A stretch of DNA of 64,000 nt from NCBI GenBank assembly GCA_013815385.1, contig JACDGL010000005.1, positions 124,001-188,000 on the forward strand. Reading direction: 5' to 3'. Under the pieces are notes generated by a model. The model was not told the origin of the DNA. It did no database searches and worked only from the letters and a program-made list of their open reading frames with translations. The DNA comes from Taibaiella sp. (GTDB taxonomy: Bacteria; Bacteroidota; Bacteroidia; Chitinophagales; Chitinophagaceae). Positions 9,011 through 18,290 of this stretch are shown piece after piece; the first letter of the stretch is position 1; every line of letters begins with the position of its first letter. The position numbers were made by a program, and so were the translations under genes.

Positions 9011-10381
9011 ATGGCTATTGTAGATCTGGTAATGCCTAAAATGGGCGAAAGCATAATGGAAGCAACGGTGCTAAAATGGCTAAAGAAGCCCGGCGATAAA
9101 ATAAAAATGGATGAAACATTGCTGGAAATAGCCACAGATAAAGTGGATAGCGAAGTACCATCTACCGCCGAAGGCACCCTTACAGAAATATTTTATAAAG
9201 AAAATGATGTAGTACCTGTAGGTAAGGTAATAGCTAAGATAGACACGGAAGGCAGCACTGCATCTGCATCACAACCGGCACAAGCGCCTGCTTATCAACC
9301 CCCTACGCAATCTGCACCGATACAGCCGCAGGCAGCACCACAATACCAGCCAATAATGCCCGCAACAGGTGCATCTGGTTCCTCTTCTGATGGTAACCGT
9401 TTCTACTCTCCATTAGTATTGAACATTGCAGGTAAAGAAGGCATCAGTATGATGGAGCTGGAAAATATACCCGGTACCGGCAACGAAGGACGTGTGACTA
9501 AAAAAGACATTCTAAATTATGTAGCCGACCGTGGTAACGGAACTGCTCCGACTCACCATGCGGCACAGACATCAGAAATGCCTGAACAGCAACGAGCCGC
9601 AACGGAACAGGCACAAGTACAAAACACACCAGCACAGCAGGATCACCAACCTAAACCACAACCTGTAACAGGCAATGTGGAAATAATAGAAATGGACCGA
9701 ATGCGCAAGCTGATAGCCGAGCATATGGTACGTAGTAAAGCAACCAGTCCGCACGTAACCAGTTTCACCGAAGCAGATGTTACCAACATAGTAAAATGGA
9801 GAGAAAAAGTGAAAGGATCGTTCGAGAAAAAATTCGGCGAGAAGATAACGTTCACTCCGATATTTATTGAAGCCGTAGTTAATTGCATCCGTAAATTTCC
9901 AATGATCAACAGTAGCCTGGATGGAGACAGGATAATTGTAAAAAAAGATATTAATATAGGCATGGCTACTGCACTGCCAAGTGGTAACCTTATAGTACCG
10001 GTAATAAAAAATGCAGGCACTAAAAACTTGCTTGGTATAGCAAAGGATGTAAACAGCCTTGCTAATAATGCACGTAATAATAAACTAAAGGCAGACGATA
10101 CGCAAGGCGGTACATTTACGCTAACCAATGTAGGCACGTTCGGCAGCCTTATGGGTACACCTATCATTAATCAGCCACAGGTAGCGATCTTAGCCGTAGG
10201 CAGCATTAAGAAGCGCGCCGTAGTTATGGAAACTGCTGATGGTGATGTAATAGCTATACGCCACATGATGTACTTGTCTATGAGCTACGATCACCGTGTA
10301 GTAGATGGATCGCTGGGTGCCAGCTTCCTTACTGCGGTTGCTAAAGAGCTTGAAGCATTTGATACTACAAGAGAATCTTAA
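9011..10381 (+). CDS. 2-oxoacid dehydrogenase E2 (dihydrolipoyl acyltransferase)
   Basis: The 456-residue acyltransferase core of a 2-oxoacid dehydrogenase complex. A lipoyl domain covers residues 1-80, with the lipoylated Lys44 in TDKVDSE. A Pro/Gln/Ala-rich linker follows, then an E3/E1-binding domain at about 130-175 (SPLVLNIAGKEGI..GRVTKKDIL), a second Gln-rich linker, and the catalytic domain from about 220 with HRVVDG (His428, Asp432). One lipoyl domain only. Whether it serves pyruvate, branched-chain or 2-oxoglutarate dehydrogenase cannot be read from sequence, and no E1 or E3 gene is adjacent. A terminator follows. Confidence 0.92.
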   Translation: MAIVDLVMPKMGESIMEATVLKWLKKPGDKIKMDETLLEIATDKVDSEVPSTAEGTLTEIFYKENDVVPVGKVIAKIDTEGSTASASQPAQAPAYQPPTQSAPIQPQAAPQYQPIMPATGASGSSSDGNRFYSPLVLNIAGKEGISMMELENIPGTGNEGRVTKKDILNYVADRGNGTAPTHHAAQTSEMPEQQRAATEQAQVQNTPAQQDHQPKPQPVTGNVEIIEMDRMRKLIAEHMVRSKATSPHVTSFTEADVTNIVKWREKVKGSFEKKFGEKITFTPIFIEAVVNCIRKFPMINSSLDGDRIIVKKDINIGMATALPSGNLIVPVIKNAGTKNLLGIAKDVNSLANNARNNKLKADDTQGGTFTLTNVGTFGSLMGTPIINQPQVAILAVGSIKKRAVVMETADGDVIAIRHMMYLSMSYDHRVVDGSLGASFLTAVAKELEAFDTTRES

Positions 10382-10404
10382 AAATAAATTATCAAATCAT
10401 TTTT

Positions 10405-10440
10405 TGCCTGCTGTATTTTTATAAACAGCAGGCATTTTTT
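10405..10440 (+). terminator. Rho-independent terminator after the E2 gene
   Basis: TGCCTGCTGT (10405-10414) pairs perfectly with ACAGCAGGCA (10425-10434) around an A/T-rich loop, followed by six T. Confidence 0.85.
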
Positions 10441-10855
10441 TATTTACCTTAGTTACAATAAAAATCTGATGAATTTTAAAATAGTTGTAAAAGAACCTGC
10501 CTTCCGGCAATAAATAACATACCGGAAAATTTAAAAAAAATAATTTGGTATTCAGCAAAAAGATGTCCAAACTTTTCAATGCCCACTCTGTAAGTTTTCG
10601 TAAACAAACAATAGCGTTTTAATTTTTTTTTTCAACAAAATGTTAGCAATTTCGTCTTCCTGCCAAACTAAAAAAACAGGTAGTTATCAAATAGGTTTGC
10701 ACGAGTAGCGGAGTCGGGAATAACCAACAATTTATAAAGGAAGATATCAGTAACACAACACCCCTAATATTTTTTTTATACGGGTGAAAAAATTGTCCGT
10801 CTGATACTTTCCGGATTATGAGAAATAGATATTAACTTGAGGAACGAGTAACAAT
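10441..10855. other. Non-coding stretch upstream of dnaA
   Basis: These 415 bases carry no convincing reading frame. They are A/T-rich, with an imperfect TTCCGG..CCGGAA dyad at 10502-10527 and a -7-like element at 10692-10699. I looked for DnaA boxes close to TTATCCACA and saw none, so an origin here is not supported. Confidence 0.5.
10692..10699 (+). promoter_or_regulatory. Candidate dnaA -7 box
   Basis: TAGGTTTG fits TAnnTTTG exactly. It would give a leader of about 150 nt before dnaA. No -33 TTG is evident, so the call is tentative. Confidence 0.35.
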
Positions 10856-12331
10856 ATGAGTAACAATCTTTACAATACATCACATATACTTAATGACGCG
10901 GAAGCAGCATGGGAAAAATGTTTAAGTATTATAAAGGATAATGTTAACTGGCGAACTTTTCAAACCTGGTTCGACCCAATAAAAGCAGCAGCGCTTGAAG
11001 CAAATGTGCTTACACTACAGGTGCCCAGCCAGTTCTTCTACGAATGGCTTGAAGAACACTATGTAGAACTGCTGGGCAAAACAATAAAACGTGTATTAGG
11101 TAAAGACGGACGGCTTGAATACCGCATACTAATGGAAAGTGGTGCATCGCAGCGCAATCCTATATCTATTAACATGCCCGGCAGCACACATACCCGCCCG
11201 CCAAAAGAAAATAATTATGTAGACATGCCACTGAAGTGGGATGATCCGCATAATATAAAAACACCCTACGCTATTCCCGGCCTTAAGCGGATGCAAATAG
11301 ACTCGCAGCTTAATGCCAATTACATATTTGAAAATTATGTAGAGGGTGATTGTAACCGTGTGGCACGCTCAGCAGGCATACATGTAGCACAAAAGCCAGG
11401 CGCTACCTCCTTTAACCCGCTTGTGGTATTTGGGGGAGTAGGATGGGGCAAAACACACCTGGTACAGGCAATAGGCAATGAAGTGCGCAGGCTACACCCT
11501 AACAAAGCTGTGCTGTATGTAAGCGCCGAAAAATTCATCAACCAGTTCATTGATCATTCCAGGAATAACGAAATCAACGATTTCATTCATTTTTACCAGC
11601 TTATAGATGTGCTGATAGTGGATGACATTCATTTACTGATACCTGCCGTTAAAACACAGGAAGTATTCTTTGCCATATTCAACCACCTGCACCAGAGCGG
11701 CAAGCAGATCATCCTTACCAGCGATACGCCCCCTAAGGACCTGGAAGGCATGCAGGAACGCTTACTCAGCCGTTTCCGCTGGGGACTGAATGCAGATATA
11801 CAGCCTCCTGATTTTGAAACCAGGCAATCTATACTGCGGATGAAGATGCGCCATGAAGGGCTTGAAATACCCGATGATGTGGTAAAGTATGTGGCTTATA
11901 ATGTACAAACCAATGTACGTGAACTGGAAGGAGCTATTATCGCCTTATTTGCCCAGTCCACACTGAATAAAAAAGAAATTGATATAGATCTCGCCAAGCG
12001 GGTAATGAAGAATTTTGTGAAGACGGCTGCACGCGAACTAACTATTGAGAATATACAAAAAATGGTTTGCGAGTACTTTCATGTAGGATATGACAAGCTA
12101 CTGGCAAAAACACGAAAACGCGAAGTAGTACAGGCAAGGCAGATAACTATGTATTTTGCCAAGAAGTTTACCAAGAGTTCTCTAAAGCACATTGGCGAAC
12201 ACTTTGGCGGCTTTGACCATACTACAGTTATCCACTCCTGCCAAACGGTTGTGAACCTGATGGATACGGATGCGGAATACAAAGAACACCTGCTGGAAAT
12301 ACAACAGAAGGTACAACTGGCAAGCCTTTAA
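10856..12331 (+). CDS. dnaA: Chromosomal replication initiator DnaA
   Basis: The 491-residue AAA+ initiator that binds DnaA boxes and opens the origin. Domain I is at the N-terminus (WEKCLSIIKDNVNWRTFQTWFDPI), and a variable domain II follows. Domain III has the Walker A FGGVGWGKTHL (Lys199), the Walker B VLIVDDIHLL and the arginine finger in LLSRFRWGL. Domain IV has the DNA-binding signature (KTRKREVVQARQ..GGFDHTTVIHSC). All parts are intact. The usual leucine of the Walker A loop (GLGKTH) is tryptophan here. The tRNA pair follows 103 bp later with its own promoter. Confidence 0.97.
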   Translation: MSNNLYNTSHILNDAEAAWEKCLSIIKDNVNWRTFQTWFDPIKAAALEANVLTLQVPSQFFYEWLEEHYVELLGKTIKRVLGKDGRLEYRILMESGASQRNPISINMPGSTHTRPPKENNYVDMPLKWDDPHNIKTPYAIPGLKRMQIDSQLNANYIFENYVEGDCNRVARSAGIHVAQKPGATSFNPLVVFGGVGWGKTHLVQAIGNEVRRLHPNKAVLYVSAEKFINQFIDHSRNNEINDFIHFYQLIDVLIVDDIHLLIPAVKTQEVFFAIFNHLHQSGKQIILTSDTPPKDLEGMQERLLSRFRWGLNADIQPPDFETRQSILRMKMRHEGLEIPDDVVKYVAYNVQTNVRELEGAIIALFAQSTLNKKEIDIDLAKRVMKNFVKTAARELTIENIQKMVCEYFHVGYDKLLAKTRKREVVQARQITMYFAKKFTKSSLKHIGEHFGGFDHTTVIHSCQTVVNLMDTDAEYKEHLLEIQQKVQLASL

Positions 12332-12348
12332 AAGGAAAGAAAAAATCT

Positions 12349-12378
12349 TTTGTTTTATCGTTTATACAGTTATCTTTG
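12349..12378 (+). promoter_or_regulatory. Promoter of the tRNA-Ser/tRNA-Pro transcript
   Basis: TTTG (12349-12352), an 18-nt spacer and TATCTTTG (12371-12378) match both Bacteroidota promoter elements. This is the best-formed promoter in the window. Transcription should begin near 12384, about 50 nt before the first tRNA. Confidence 0.7.
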
Positions 12379-12434
12379 CATTCCTTTTTTAAGGAGTAAA
12401 ACAGGTCACCTGTAAGCAATTACAGAAAAATAAA

Positions 12435-12523
12435 GGTGAGGTGGGTGAGTGGCCGAAACCAATAGTTTGCTAAACTGTCGTACGTGTTATAGCGTACCGC
12501 GGGTTCGAATCCCGCCTTCACCG
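12435..12523 (+). tRNA. tRNA-Ser (GCT anticodon)
   Basis: An 89-nt class II tRNA. The acceptor arms GGTGAGG and CTTCACC pair with one G-T, the discriminator is G, and CCA is not encoded. The anticodon stem AGT/ACT encloses TTGCTAA, giving GCT, which reads AGC and AGU. A long variable arm (GTACGTGTTATAGCGTAC) and a standard T arm (GGGTTCGAATCCC) identify serine. It is cotranscribed with the tRNA-Pro 44 nt downstream. Confidence 0.95.
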
Positions 12524-12567
12524 CAGACGCTTTAATAATTCCGGAAAGTGGTCTATTATATATTACC

Positions 12568-12641
12568 CGGGGAGTAGCGCAGGCCGGTAGCGTACCTGGT
12601 TTGGGACCAGGTGGTCGCAGGTTCGAATCCTGTCTCCCCGA
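12568..12641 (+). tRNA. tRNA-Pro (TGG anticodon)
   Basis: A 74-nt tRNA. The acceptor arms CGGGGAG and CTCCCCG pair fully and the discriminator is A. The anticodon stem CCTGG/CCAGG encloses TTTGGGA, giving TGG. The T arm is CAGGTTCGAATCCTG. Its 3' end is duplicated at 18986-19012, so it is the integration site of the island that follows. The intact gene shows that the element restored the tRNA end on insertion. Confidence 0.96.
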
Positions 12642-12643
12642 CT
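12617..12643 (+). repeat. attL: 3' end of tRNA-Pro, left copy of the direct repeat
   Basis: These 27 bp, from GCAGGTTCGAATCC to CTCCCCGACT, cover the T arm, the 3' acceptor strand and two further bases. They are identical to 18986-19012. This is the classic core of a tyrosine-recombinase attachment site in a tRNA gene. Confidence 0.85.
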
Positions 12644-12649
12644 TGAAAG

Positions 12650-12681
12650 GCTTCAAAGAGTAATATCTTTGGAGCTTTTTT
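12650..12681 (+). terminator. Terminator after tRNA-Pro, on the island side
   Basis: GCTTCAAAGA (12650-12659) pairs with TCTTTGGAGC (12666-12675), with one T-G pair, and six T follow. It terminates the tRNA transcript and probably arrived with the island, because the presumed original terminator lies beyond the right repeat. Confidence 0.75.
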
Positions 12682-12819
12682 ATACCCTGAACCCACTGCA
12701 AATAAGGGATGTTGATTGGATAGCATTTATTCAGAATAAATAAAATCAGCTACGAACGCGTTATAGCATTGTCGCCACTAAGCATTTCTAATATAAATAA
12801 GGATCGTGCTTATTGTTTC

Positions 12820-14196
12820 TTAGGATGGTTCTGCAACCGCCCCGACATCTGGTTTATTCTCCCGATACACTTCGCTCAAATACCTGTTTTTCAGATGATC
12901 GTAAAGAGAATGTTTATCAATAAGGTTCGCAAAAAAACTCGCGGCCATAGCCGCCAGCATTAGATAAAAAACTACACTATGCCGGTCGGTCATTTCAAGG
13001 ACCAGAATCGCAGATGTAAATGGTGACCTGGTTACGCCGGTAAGAAATGCCACCATACCCGCAAGTATGAGTATATTGGCATTGGACGCTGAAAAGTTGA
13101 AGAGCTCTGATACCAACCCTCCAAGAGTAGCGCCCGCAGCAAGTGAGGGTGCAAATATCCCCCCGGCGGCACCGCTTGTAAATGATGCTATAGATCCGAT
13201 AAACCGGAAAAATGGCAGGGCAAAACCAACATGTTTATCCTGTGTAAATAATATCCTGGTCATCTCAGTTTTACCGGACCCTAGTATACCTGCATTGAAA
13301 AAGCAGGCGATAGCGGCGATTGCCAAACCACAGCCAATAACATATAATACCTGAAATTTGCTTTGTTTTAAGTTCCTCTTCCAGCTTAGTATGCGTAAAA
13401 TGACAACACTCATGAAGCTGCCCATAAGACCTGCAATACAAGCTACGAGCAGCACTAAAAAAATAAGTTCTTTAGACACTTTAGAAACATCGGGATATCC
13501 AAGATAGAGGTAGGGGCCTAAAATACCCTGGGCAGTTATCCCGGCGATGATAACCCCGGTGAAAAGTGCGGTCTTAAAGTAGCTGATATGGGTTTTGGCC
13601 AGTTCTTCAACTGCAAATACAATTCCTCCTAACGGTGTATTAAAAGCAGCAGCAAGCCCGGCGGCAGCACCAGTCATTATCATATTCCTTTTTGATATTT
13701 TAGGCCAGGAATCGGGAATCAGGTTATTTACCTTTCTGAATATGCTTCCTGCGATCTGTACTGTTGGCCCTTCTCTTCCGATAGCGCCGCCGCCAAGAAT
13801 CATTAAAAGAGTTGACAATACTTTTACAACAATTATTTTGAGGCTAAGGAACCCATCTGCCAATTTGTTATATTTTGGATTGGCCAATTCTATAGCAGCC
13901 ATTACCTGGGGAATGCCACTACCCGCTGCCCGGTTGTCAAATCTCTTTACCACCCACCATGCCAAAAGAAAACAGCCGGGTGTCAGGATAAAGAATAACC
14001 AGCGGTGCCCAATAAAAATTGTATGGGATAAAGCTTCACCGTAGGCGAACAATTTTGTGTACAATACTGCAGCAAGACCTGTTAAAAGAGCTGCTATCCA
14101 AAAAGGGAATGCCTGCAAAATATTTAAGCGTACTTTCCCTTTATAGAACCTTCCCAAGACGATCCTGAACCATTTTTCATCTGTATTTTTCATCAT
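12820..14196 (-). CDS. ClC-family chloride transporter (probable H+/Cl- antiporter)
   Basis: A 458-residue inner-membrane ClC protein. Anion-pathway motifs are GSGIPQ (residues 92-97), GREGP (140-144, gating Glu142) and GGIFAPSLAAGA. The segment AAFNTPLGGIVFAVEEL keeps the second glutamate (Glu198) that matches the proton glutamate of E. coli ClC, so coupled H+/Cl- exchange is more likely than a channel. There are no CBS domains. It is the last gene of a three-gene minus-strand run with DUF389 (45-bp gap) and a CPA1 antiporter inside the island, which suggests pH or salt balance. Confidence 0.9.
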   Translation of the reverse strand: MMKNTDEKWFRIVLGRFYKGKVRLNILQAFPFWIAALLTGLAAVLYTKLFAYGEALSHTIFIGHRWLFFILTPGCFLLAWWVVKRFDNRAAGSGIPQVMAAIELANPKYNKLADGFLSLKIIVVKVLSTLLMILGGGAIGREGPTVQIAGSIFRKVNNLIPDSWPKISKRNMIMTGAAAGLAAAFNTPLGGIVFAVEELAKTHISYFKTALFTGVIIAGITAQGILGPYLYLGYPDVSKVSKELIFLVLLVACIAGLMGSFMSVVILRILSWKRNLKQSKFQVLYVIGCGLAIAAIACFFNAGILGSGKTEMTRILFTQDKHVGFALPFFRFIGSIASFTSGAAGGIFAPSLAAGATLGGLVSELFNFSASNANILILAGMVAFLTGVTRSPFTSAILVLEMTDRHSVVFYLMLAAMAASFFANLIDKHSLYDHLKNRYLSEVYRENKPDVGAVAEPS

Positions 14197-14241
14197 CGTA
14201 TCCGTTATTATGCCATTTCTGCAGAACAGAACATTATAATA

Positions 14242-15564
14242 TTATTCAAAAACTGTCTTCAAAGTGTCGGCATGTATCCTTTCTTTCAGCCATTCACCGA
14301 TTTTCTTCCTCTCCTTCGAAGAAGGACGCCTTGAAAATTTGCCATCAAAGACAGTTATCGTATCATTCTTCGTCGAATCCATTTTAGTAACCACCGTACG
14401 GTAAAGTGAATAACTCGTCATTTCCGGGTAAAGCAATTTTATTTCCTTTTGGATTTCAGGTAAGGGCTGTTCCAGCTTATTTAACTCGTGGTGCACAGTA
14501 TCCTTCCTTTCTTCCGCCGAAAATACTTCTTCCAGGATACTTGCCTTAATTTCTGAAAAGTCAATATTTTGCCTTGCATCGAAGCCCTGGTGAATGATCA
14601 ATTTTGTGCTGTCCAGGTGATACTTGAACATTTTTTTTCTTAGCGAATCAATTTGTAATTCAGTTACATGTTGCCCAAAAAGCAGTAGTTCAATAGATGA
14701 TTTTCCATCATTAAATTTATAACTATGGGTGACAACCTGTGTTTTGCCAAAGTGAAATTCCTTTTTTACAAATTGCTGTGCATTATTCTCAAAAATACTT
14801 CTTTGCACGATCCCATAAGCAAGATATATACTCGGCAATATGGTGAGAATCGCAATGATTAAAATATATCGTGAGACACTCTTTTCCCTTTCCGGTGATG
14901 CAAATTCCTTCTTACGGAATTTTAAATGTTTAACGATCAAAAAGGTAGCAAGGCAAATAAAAAGACTATTAATGAAAAATAGGTACAATGCACCAAAAAA
15001 ATAATACCATTGTCCTGTTGCAAGACCAAATCCGGCAGTACAAAGCGGGGGCATCAGGGCGGTTGCTATCGCGACACCAGGAATAACATTGCTCTTTTCT
15101 TTCCTGGTTATGGCAATAATTCCAGCAATCCCTCCCGAAAACGCAATGAAAACATCCCAAATGGCAGGATTGGTCCTTGCAAGCAATTCTGAACTAGCTT
15201 CATGAAGTGGTGTAACGGCAAAATAAATGGAAGAAGTTATAATGCTGATAATTGCAGCAATTGTAAGGTTTTTGACACCCTTTTTTAGCAGCTCGAAATC
15301 ATTGATACCAACTCCCAGGCCGATCCCCATTATTGGCCCCATTAACGGTGAGATAAGCATAGCGCCAATAACCACAGCCGTAGAATTTACGTTTAATCCA
15401 ATGGAAGCAATAATAATAGCGAATATCAGGGTCCACAGGTTAACCCCTTTGAAACTTGCATCCTTTTTTATTGATTCAACGATCAACGATTCATCTGCCT
15501 TATCCTCACTAAGGTTAAGTCGACTTGAAAGAAAATCCCATAAGGCTGTTAGTGCTTTTTTCAT
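14242..15564 (-). CDS. DUF389 membrane protein
   Basis: A 440-residue protein with the DUF389 membrane domain in the N-terminal half: NLWTLIFAIIIASIGLNVNSTAVVIGAMLISPLMGPIMGIGLG at about residues 40-85, and further helices up to about 260. The C-terminal 180 residues are charged and soluble, with several Lys/Glu stretches, an unusually long tail for a DUF389 protein. The family is uncharacterised; its glycine- and proline-rich helices suggest transport. Nine bases separate it from the upstream antiporter gene, so the two are surely cotranscribed. Confidence 0.85.
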   Translation of the reverse strand: MKKALTALWDFLSSRLNLSEDKADESLIVESIKKDASFKGVNLWTLIFAIIIASIGLNVNSTAVVIGAMLISPLMGPIMGIGLGVGINDFELLKKGVKNLTIAAIISIITSSIYFAVTPLHEASSELLARTNPAIWDVFIAFSGGIAGIIAITRKEKSNVIPGVAIATALMPPLCTAGFGLATGQWYYFFGALYLFFINSLFICLATFLIVKHLKFRKKEFASPEREKSVSRYILIIAILTILPSIYLAYGIVQRSIFENNAQQFVKKEFHFGKTQVVTHSYKFNDGKSSIELLLFGQHVTELQIDSLRKKMFKYHLDSTKLIIHQGFDARQNIDFSEIKASILEEVFSAEERKDTVHHELNKLEQPLPEIQKEIKLLYPEMTSYSLYRTVVTKMDSTKNDTITVFDGKFSRRPSSKERKKIGEWLKERIHADTLKTVFE

Positions 15565-15573
15565 AAAAAGTTA

Positions 15574-16803
15574 TCACGCCAGTTTCTTTGCCAGTTTTCC
15601 GATTGTCAGTCCCTGTACCAGAATAGAGAAAACCACGATGATATACGTAATAGTAAGAAATTGATCCCTGTAAAAATTGGCAGGCATAGACAATACCATT
15701 GCAACAGATATTGCGCCCCGCAGTCCGCCCCAGGTCAATATCTTAATGGCATGCTTCTCAAATTTTACCCATCTTCTTAACAAAACCACAGGAAACGCAA
15801 CCGAAAGCCATCTTGCAAGCAACACTACTACGATCATTATCACTCCAATCAGGAGAATATGACTATTTATTTTTACCACAAGCATCTCTACCCCAAGCAA
15901 AAGAAAAAGTACAGCATTCAATATCTCTTCCACAAGTTGCCAGAATTTTGAAAGATAGTCCCATGTAATCTCTGATAGGGCAACTGCCTTAGCTTTATTT
16001 CCTGTAAAAATGCCCGCAACAACCATAGCTAACGGTCCCGAAACATGTATCAGGTCTGCCAAATTGTATCCCGCCATTACAATAGCTATAGTTATGAGCA
16101 CTTCTACTTTGTAGTTATCTATGGATTTCAAGGCGAGGTATCCGATATATCCCAGCATTAAACCGTACAACACGCCACCCACCGCTTCTTTCATAAACAA
16201 TATAGATACATCACCTATGGAGAAATTCTGCGCACCAGTACCGGCGGTTTCAGCTATTGTCAAAAAAATAACAACGGCTATGCCATCATTAAACAAGGAC
16301 TCCCCCGCTATTTTTAATTCCAGGGATTGTGGGATTTTCGCTTCTTTTAAAATTCCCAATACCGCTATAGGATCGGTTGGCGAGATGAGGGCGCCAAATA
16401 GCAGGCAATAAATAAACGGTATTGGTAAATGAAAATAAAGGAAAAGATAGTATGCGAGCCCCCCTACAATAAATGTAGAAAAGAGCGTACCAAATATTGC
16501 GAGGGTAAGTATGGGAAGTCCTTCTTTTTTTAGACGACTGGCGTTAATGTGAAAGCCACCCGCAAATAAAAGAAAGCCCAGCATAACTTTCATCAGCAAA
16601 ATATTAAAATTAATAGACGACAGATCCTTCCCAAACGACTCTAAAACCGGAAAAAACGGGCCGGCAATAACGATCAATAGTGACCCTATTAAAGACATAG
16701 CCATTATACCAATAGTAGGCGGCCATTTTATAAACCTGAAATTCACATAACTGAATATGGCAGCTAACAGAATAACAATGGCTAATATATTATATAGATT
16801 CAA
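15574..16803 (-). CDS. CPA1 cation:proton antiporter (NhaP-like)
   Basis: A 409-residue inner-membrane antiporter expected to exchange Na+ or K+ for H+. Family motifs are LLFGALISPTDPIAVLGILKEA and the ion-binding ESLFNDGIAVVIFLTI with its Asn-Asp pair. Twelve or so hydrophobic segments are visible and there is no C-terminal TrkA or cyclic-nucleotide domain. It is the first gene of the island's minus-strand operon (antiporter, DUF389, ClC). The pairing with a probable H+/Cl- exchanger suggests a salt- or pH-tolerance unit. The ion cannot be read from sequence. Confidence 0.9.
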   Translation of the reverse strand: MNLYNILAIVILLAAIFSYVNFRFIKWPPTIGIMAMSLIGSLLIVIAGPFFPVLESFGKDLSSINFNILLMKVMLGFLLFAGGFHINASRLKKEGLPILTLAIFGTLFSTFIVGGLAYYLFLYFHLPIPFIYCLLFGALISPTDPIAVLGILKEAKIPQSLELKIAGESLFNDGIAVVIFLTIAETAGTGAQNFSIGDVSILFMKEAVGGVLYGLMLGYIGYLALKSIDNYKVEVLITIAIVMAGYNLADLIHVSGPLAMVVAGIFTGNKAKAVALSEITWDYLSKFWQLVEEILNAVLFLLLGVEMLVVKINSHILLIGVIMIVVVLLARWLSVAFPVVLLRRWVKFEKHAIKILTWGGLRGAISVAMVLSMPANFYRDQFLTITYIIVVFSILVQGLTIGKLAKKLA

Positions 16804-17025
16804 TGTGGAAATGTTGTTCGGTGATCCAAGTCCGTTGGATTACAAATACGCTTGCTTCCGATCGTATGGCTTACCAGCGGCAAAATTACGCAAATAGCCA
16901 TCAGCATTAGTTGTATTTTTAATTTAGTCCTTGTTATAGTTACTATAAAATGTATTTTTTGAATTTTGTTTTTTGACATTTAATAGCGGGTTACGGGATG
17001 TTCACTTTAAACCCTGAATCATATA

Positions 17026-18210
17026 ATGAAAGTAATAACGCGGACAGTTTGGTTATTATCACTGGTGAGCCTTTTTACAGACACTGCCAGTGAAATGTTG
17101 TATCCTATCATGCCGCTTTATTTAAAAAGCATTGGTTTTTCAATTGTGCTGATTGGCATACTGGAAGGACTGGCCGAAGCTATCGCAGGACTTAGCAAGG
17201 GCTATTTTGGCAAACTATCTGACCATACGGGTAAAAGAATGCCATTCGTTCGGCTTGGCTATGGTTTCAGTGCACTTGCAAAACCATTAATGGCAGTTTT
17301 TATAGCGCCATTATGGATATTCTTTGTGAGGACTATAGACAGAATTGGTAAGGGCTTGAGGACCGGTGCCAGGGATGCCATTCTTTCTGATGAAGCAACT
17401 CCCCAAACTAAAGGCAAGGTCTTTGGCTTCCACCGTTCTATGGATACATTGGGAGCAGTGATAGGCCCTTTACTTGCGCTTATCTACCTGCAATATTACC
17501 CACAGGATTATAAAACGTTGTTTGTTATAGCGCTTGCACCAGGTATATTGGCAGTTTTATGTTCAATGCTGTTAAAGGAAAATAATATAAAACCCCAAAT
17601 AGGCAAAACAAGCGTCTCATTCTTTTCGTTCCTTAACTACTGGAAAGAAAGCCCAAAAACTTACCGCAGACTTGTTGTGGGCCTGCTAATATTCACCCTG
17701 GCCAACAGTTCAGATGTATTCCTGCTATTAAGAGCAAAGCAGTCAGGACTTACAGATGCCAATGTTATCACCGTCTATATATTCTATAATCTTGTTTACG
17801 CTGTGTTTGCTTTTCCTCTTGGTATCCTGGCAGACAGGGTGGGACTTAGACGGATGTTCCTGTTTGGGATATTCTTGTTCGCATTAGTATACTTCGGGAT
17901 GGCGAAATCGGGTAATCAATATTATTACTTTGCCTTGTTCTTCCTTTATGGTATATATGCTGCCGCAACAGAAGGCGTTTCAAAAGCATGGGTGAGCAAT
18001 CTGGTAGACAAGAAACATATTGCAACAGCGATTGGTACCTATTCTGCTTTTCAGAGCATCTGTGCAATGCTTGCCAGCAGCCTGGCAGGGGTGATATGGT
18101 ATAAGTTTGGCGCTGCAGCTACCTTTGCAACTACTGCAATTATAACCGTGTTTGTGCTTTTCTATTTTTCATTTTTGCCAGACAAAACAACAGTTTTAAA
18201 GGCAACCTAA
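17026..18210 (+). CDS. Major facilitator superfamily transporter
   Basis: A 394-residue 12-helix MFS protein. The N-terminus has SLFTDTASEMLYPIMPLYLKSIG. The loop 2-3 signature is KGYFGKLSDHTGKRMPFVRLGYG, and RIGKGLRTGARDAILSDEATPQTKG follows, a segment typical of one MFS subgroup found beside metal or drug resistance genes. The substrate is unknown. It is divergent from the antiporter operon (222 bp between, no gene) and lies 80 bp before the CDF-like gene on the same strand, so the two may be cotranscribed. Confidence 0.88.
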   Translation: MKVITRTVWLLSLVSLFTDTASEMLYPIMPLYLKSIGFSIVLIGILEGLAEAIAGLSKGYFGKLSDHTGKRMPFVRLGYGFSALAKPLMAVFIAPLWIFFVRTIDRIGKGLRTGARDAILSDEATPQTKGKVFGFHRSMDTLGAVIGPLLALIYLQYYPQDYKTLFVIALAPGILAVLCSMLLKENNIKPQIGKTSVSFFSFLNYWKESPKTYRRLVVGLLIFTLANSSDVFLLLRAKQSGLTDANVITVYIFYNLVYAVFAFPLGILADRVGLRRMFLFGIFLFALVYFGMAKSGNQYYYFALFFLYGIYAAATEGVSKAWVSNLVDKKHIATAIGTYSAFQSICAMLASSLAGVIWYKFGAAATFATTAIITVFVLFYFSFLPDKTTVLKAT

Positions 18211-18290
18211 AGATAAGATCAAGTGTTTTATAACTGTTGACCTTGTAACCAACAACGGTATTTAATTATAAGTATAAATTATGAACTAAA

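Noticed and set aside
10441-10855. Replication origin next to dnaA
   Set aside because: No cluster of sequences close to TTATCCACA and no 13-mer array were seen; in Bacteroidota the origin is often not beside dnaA.
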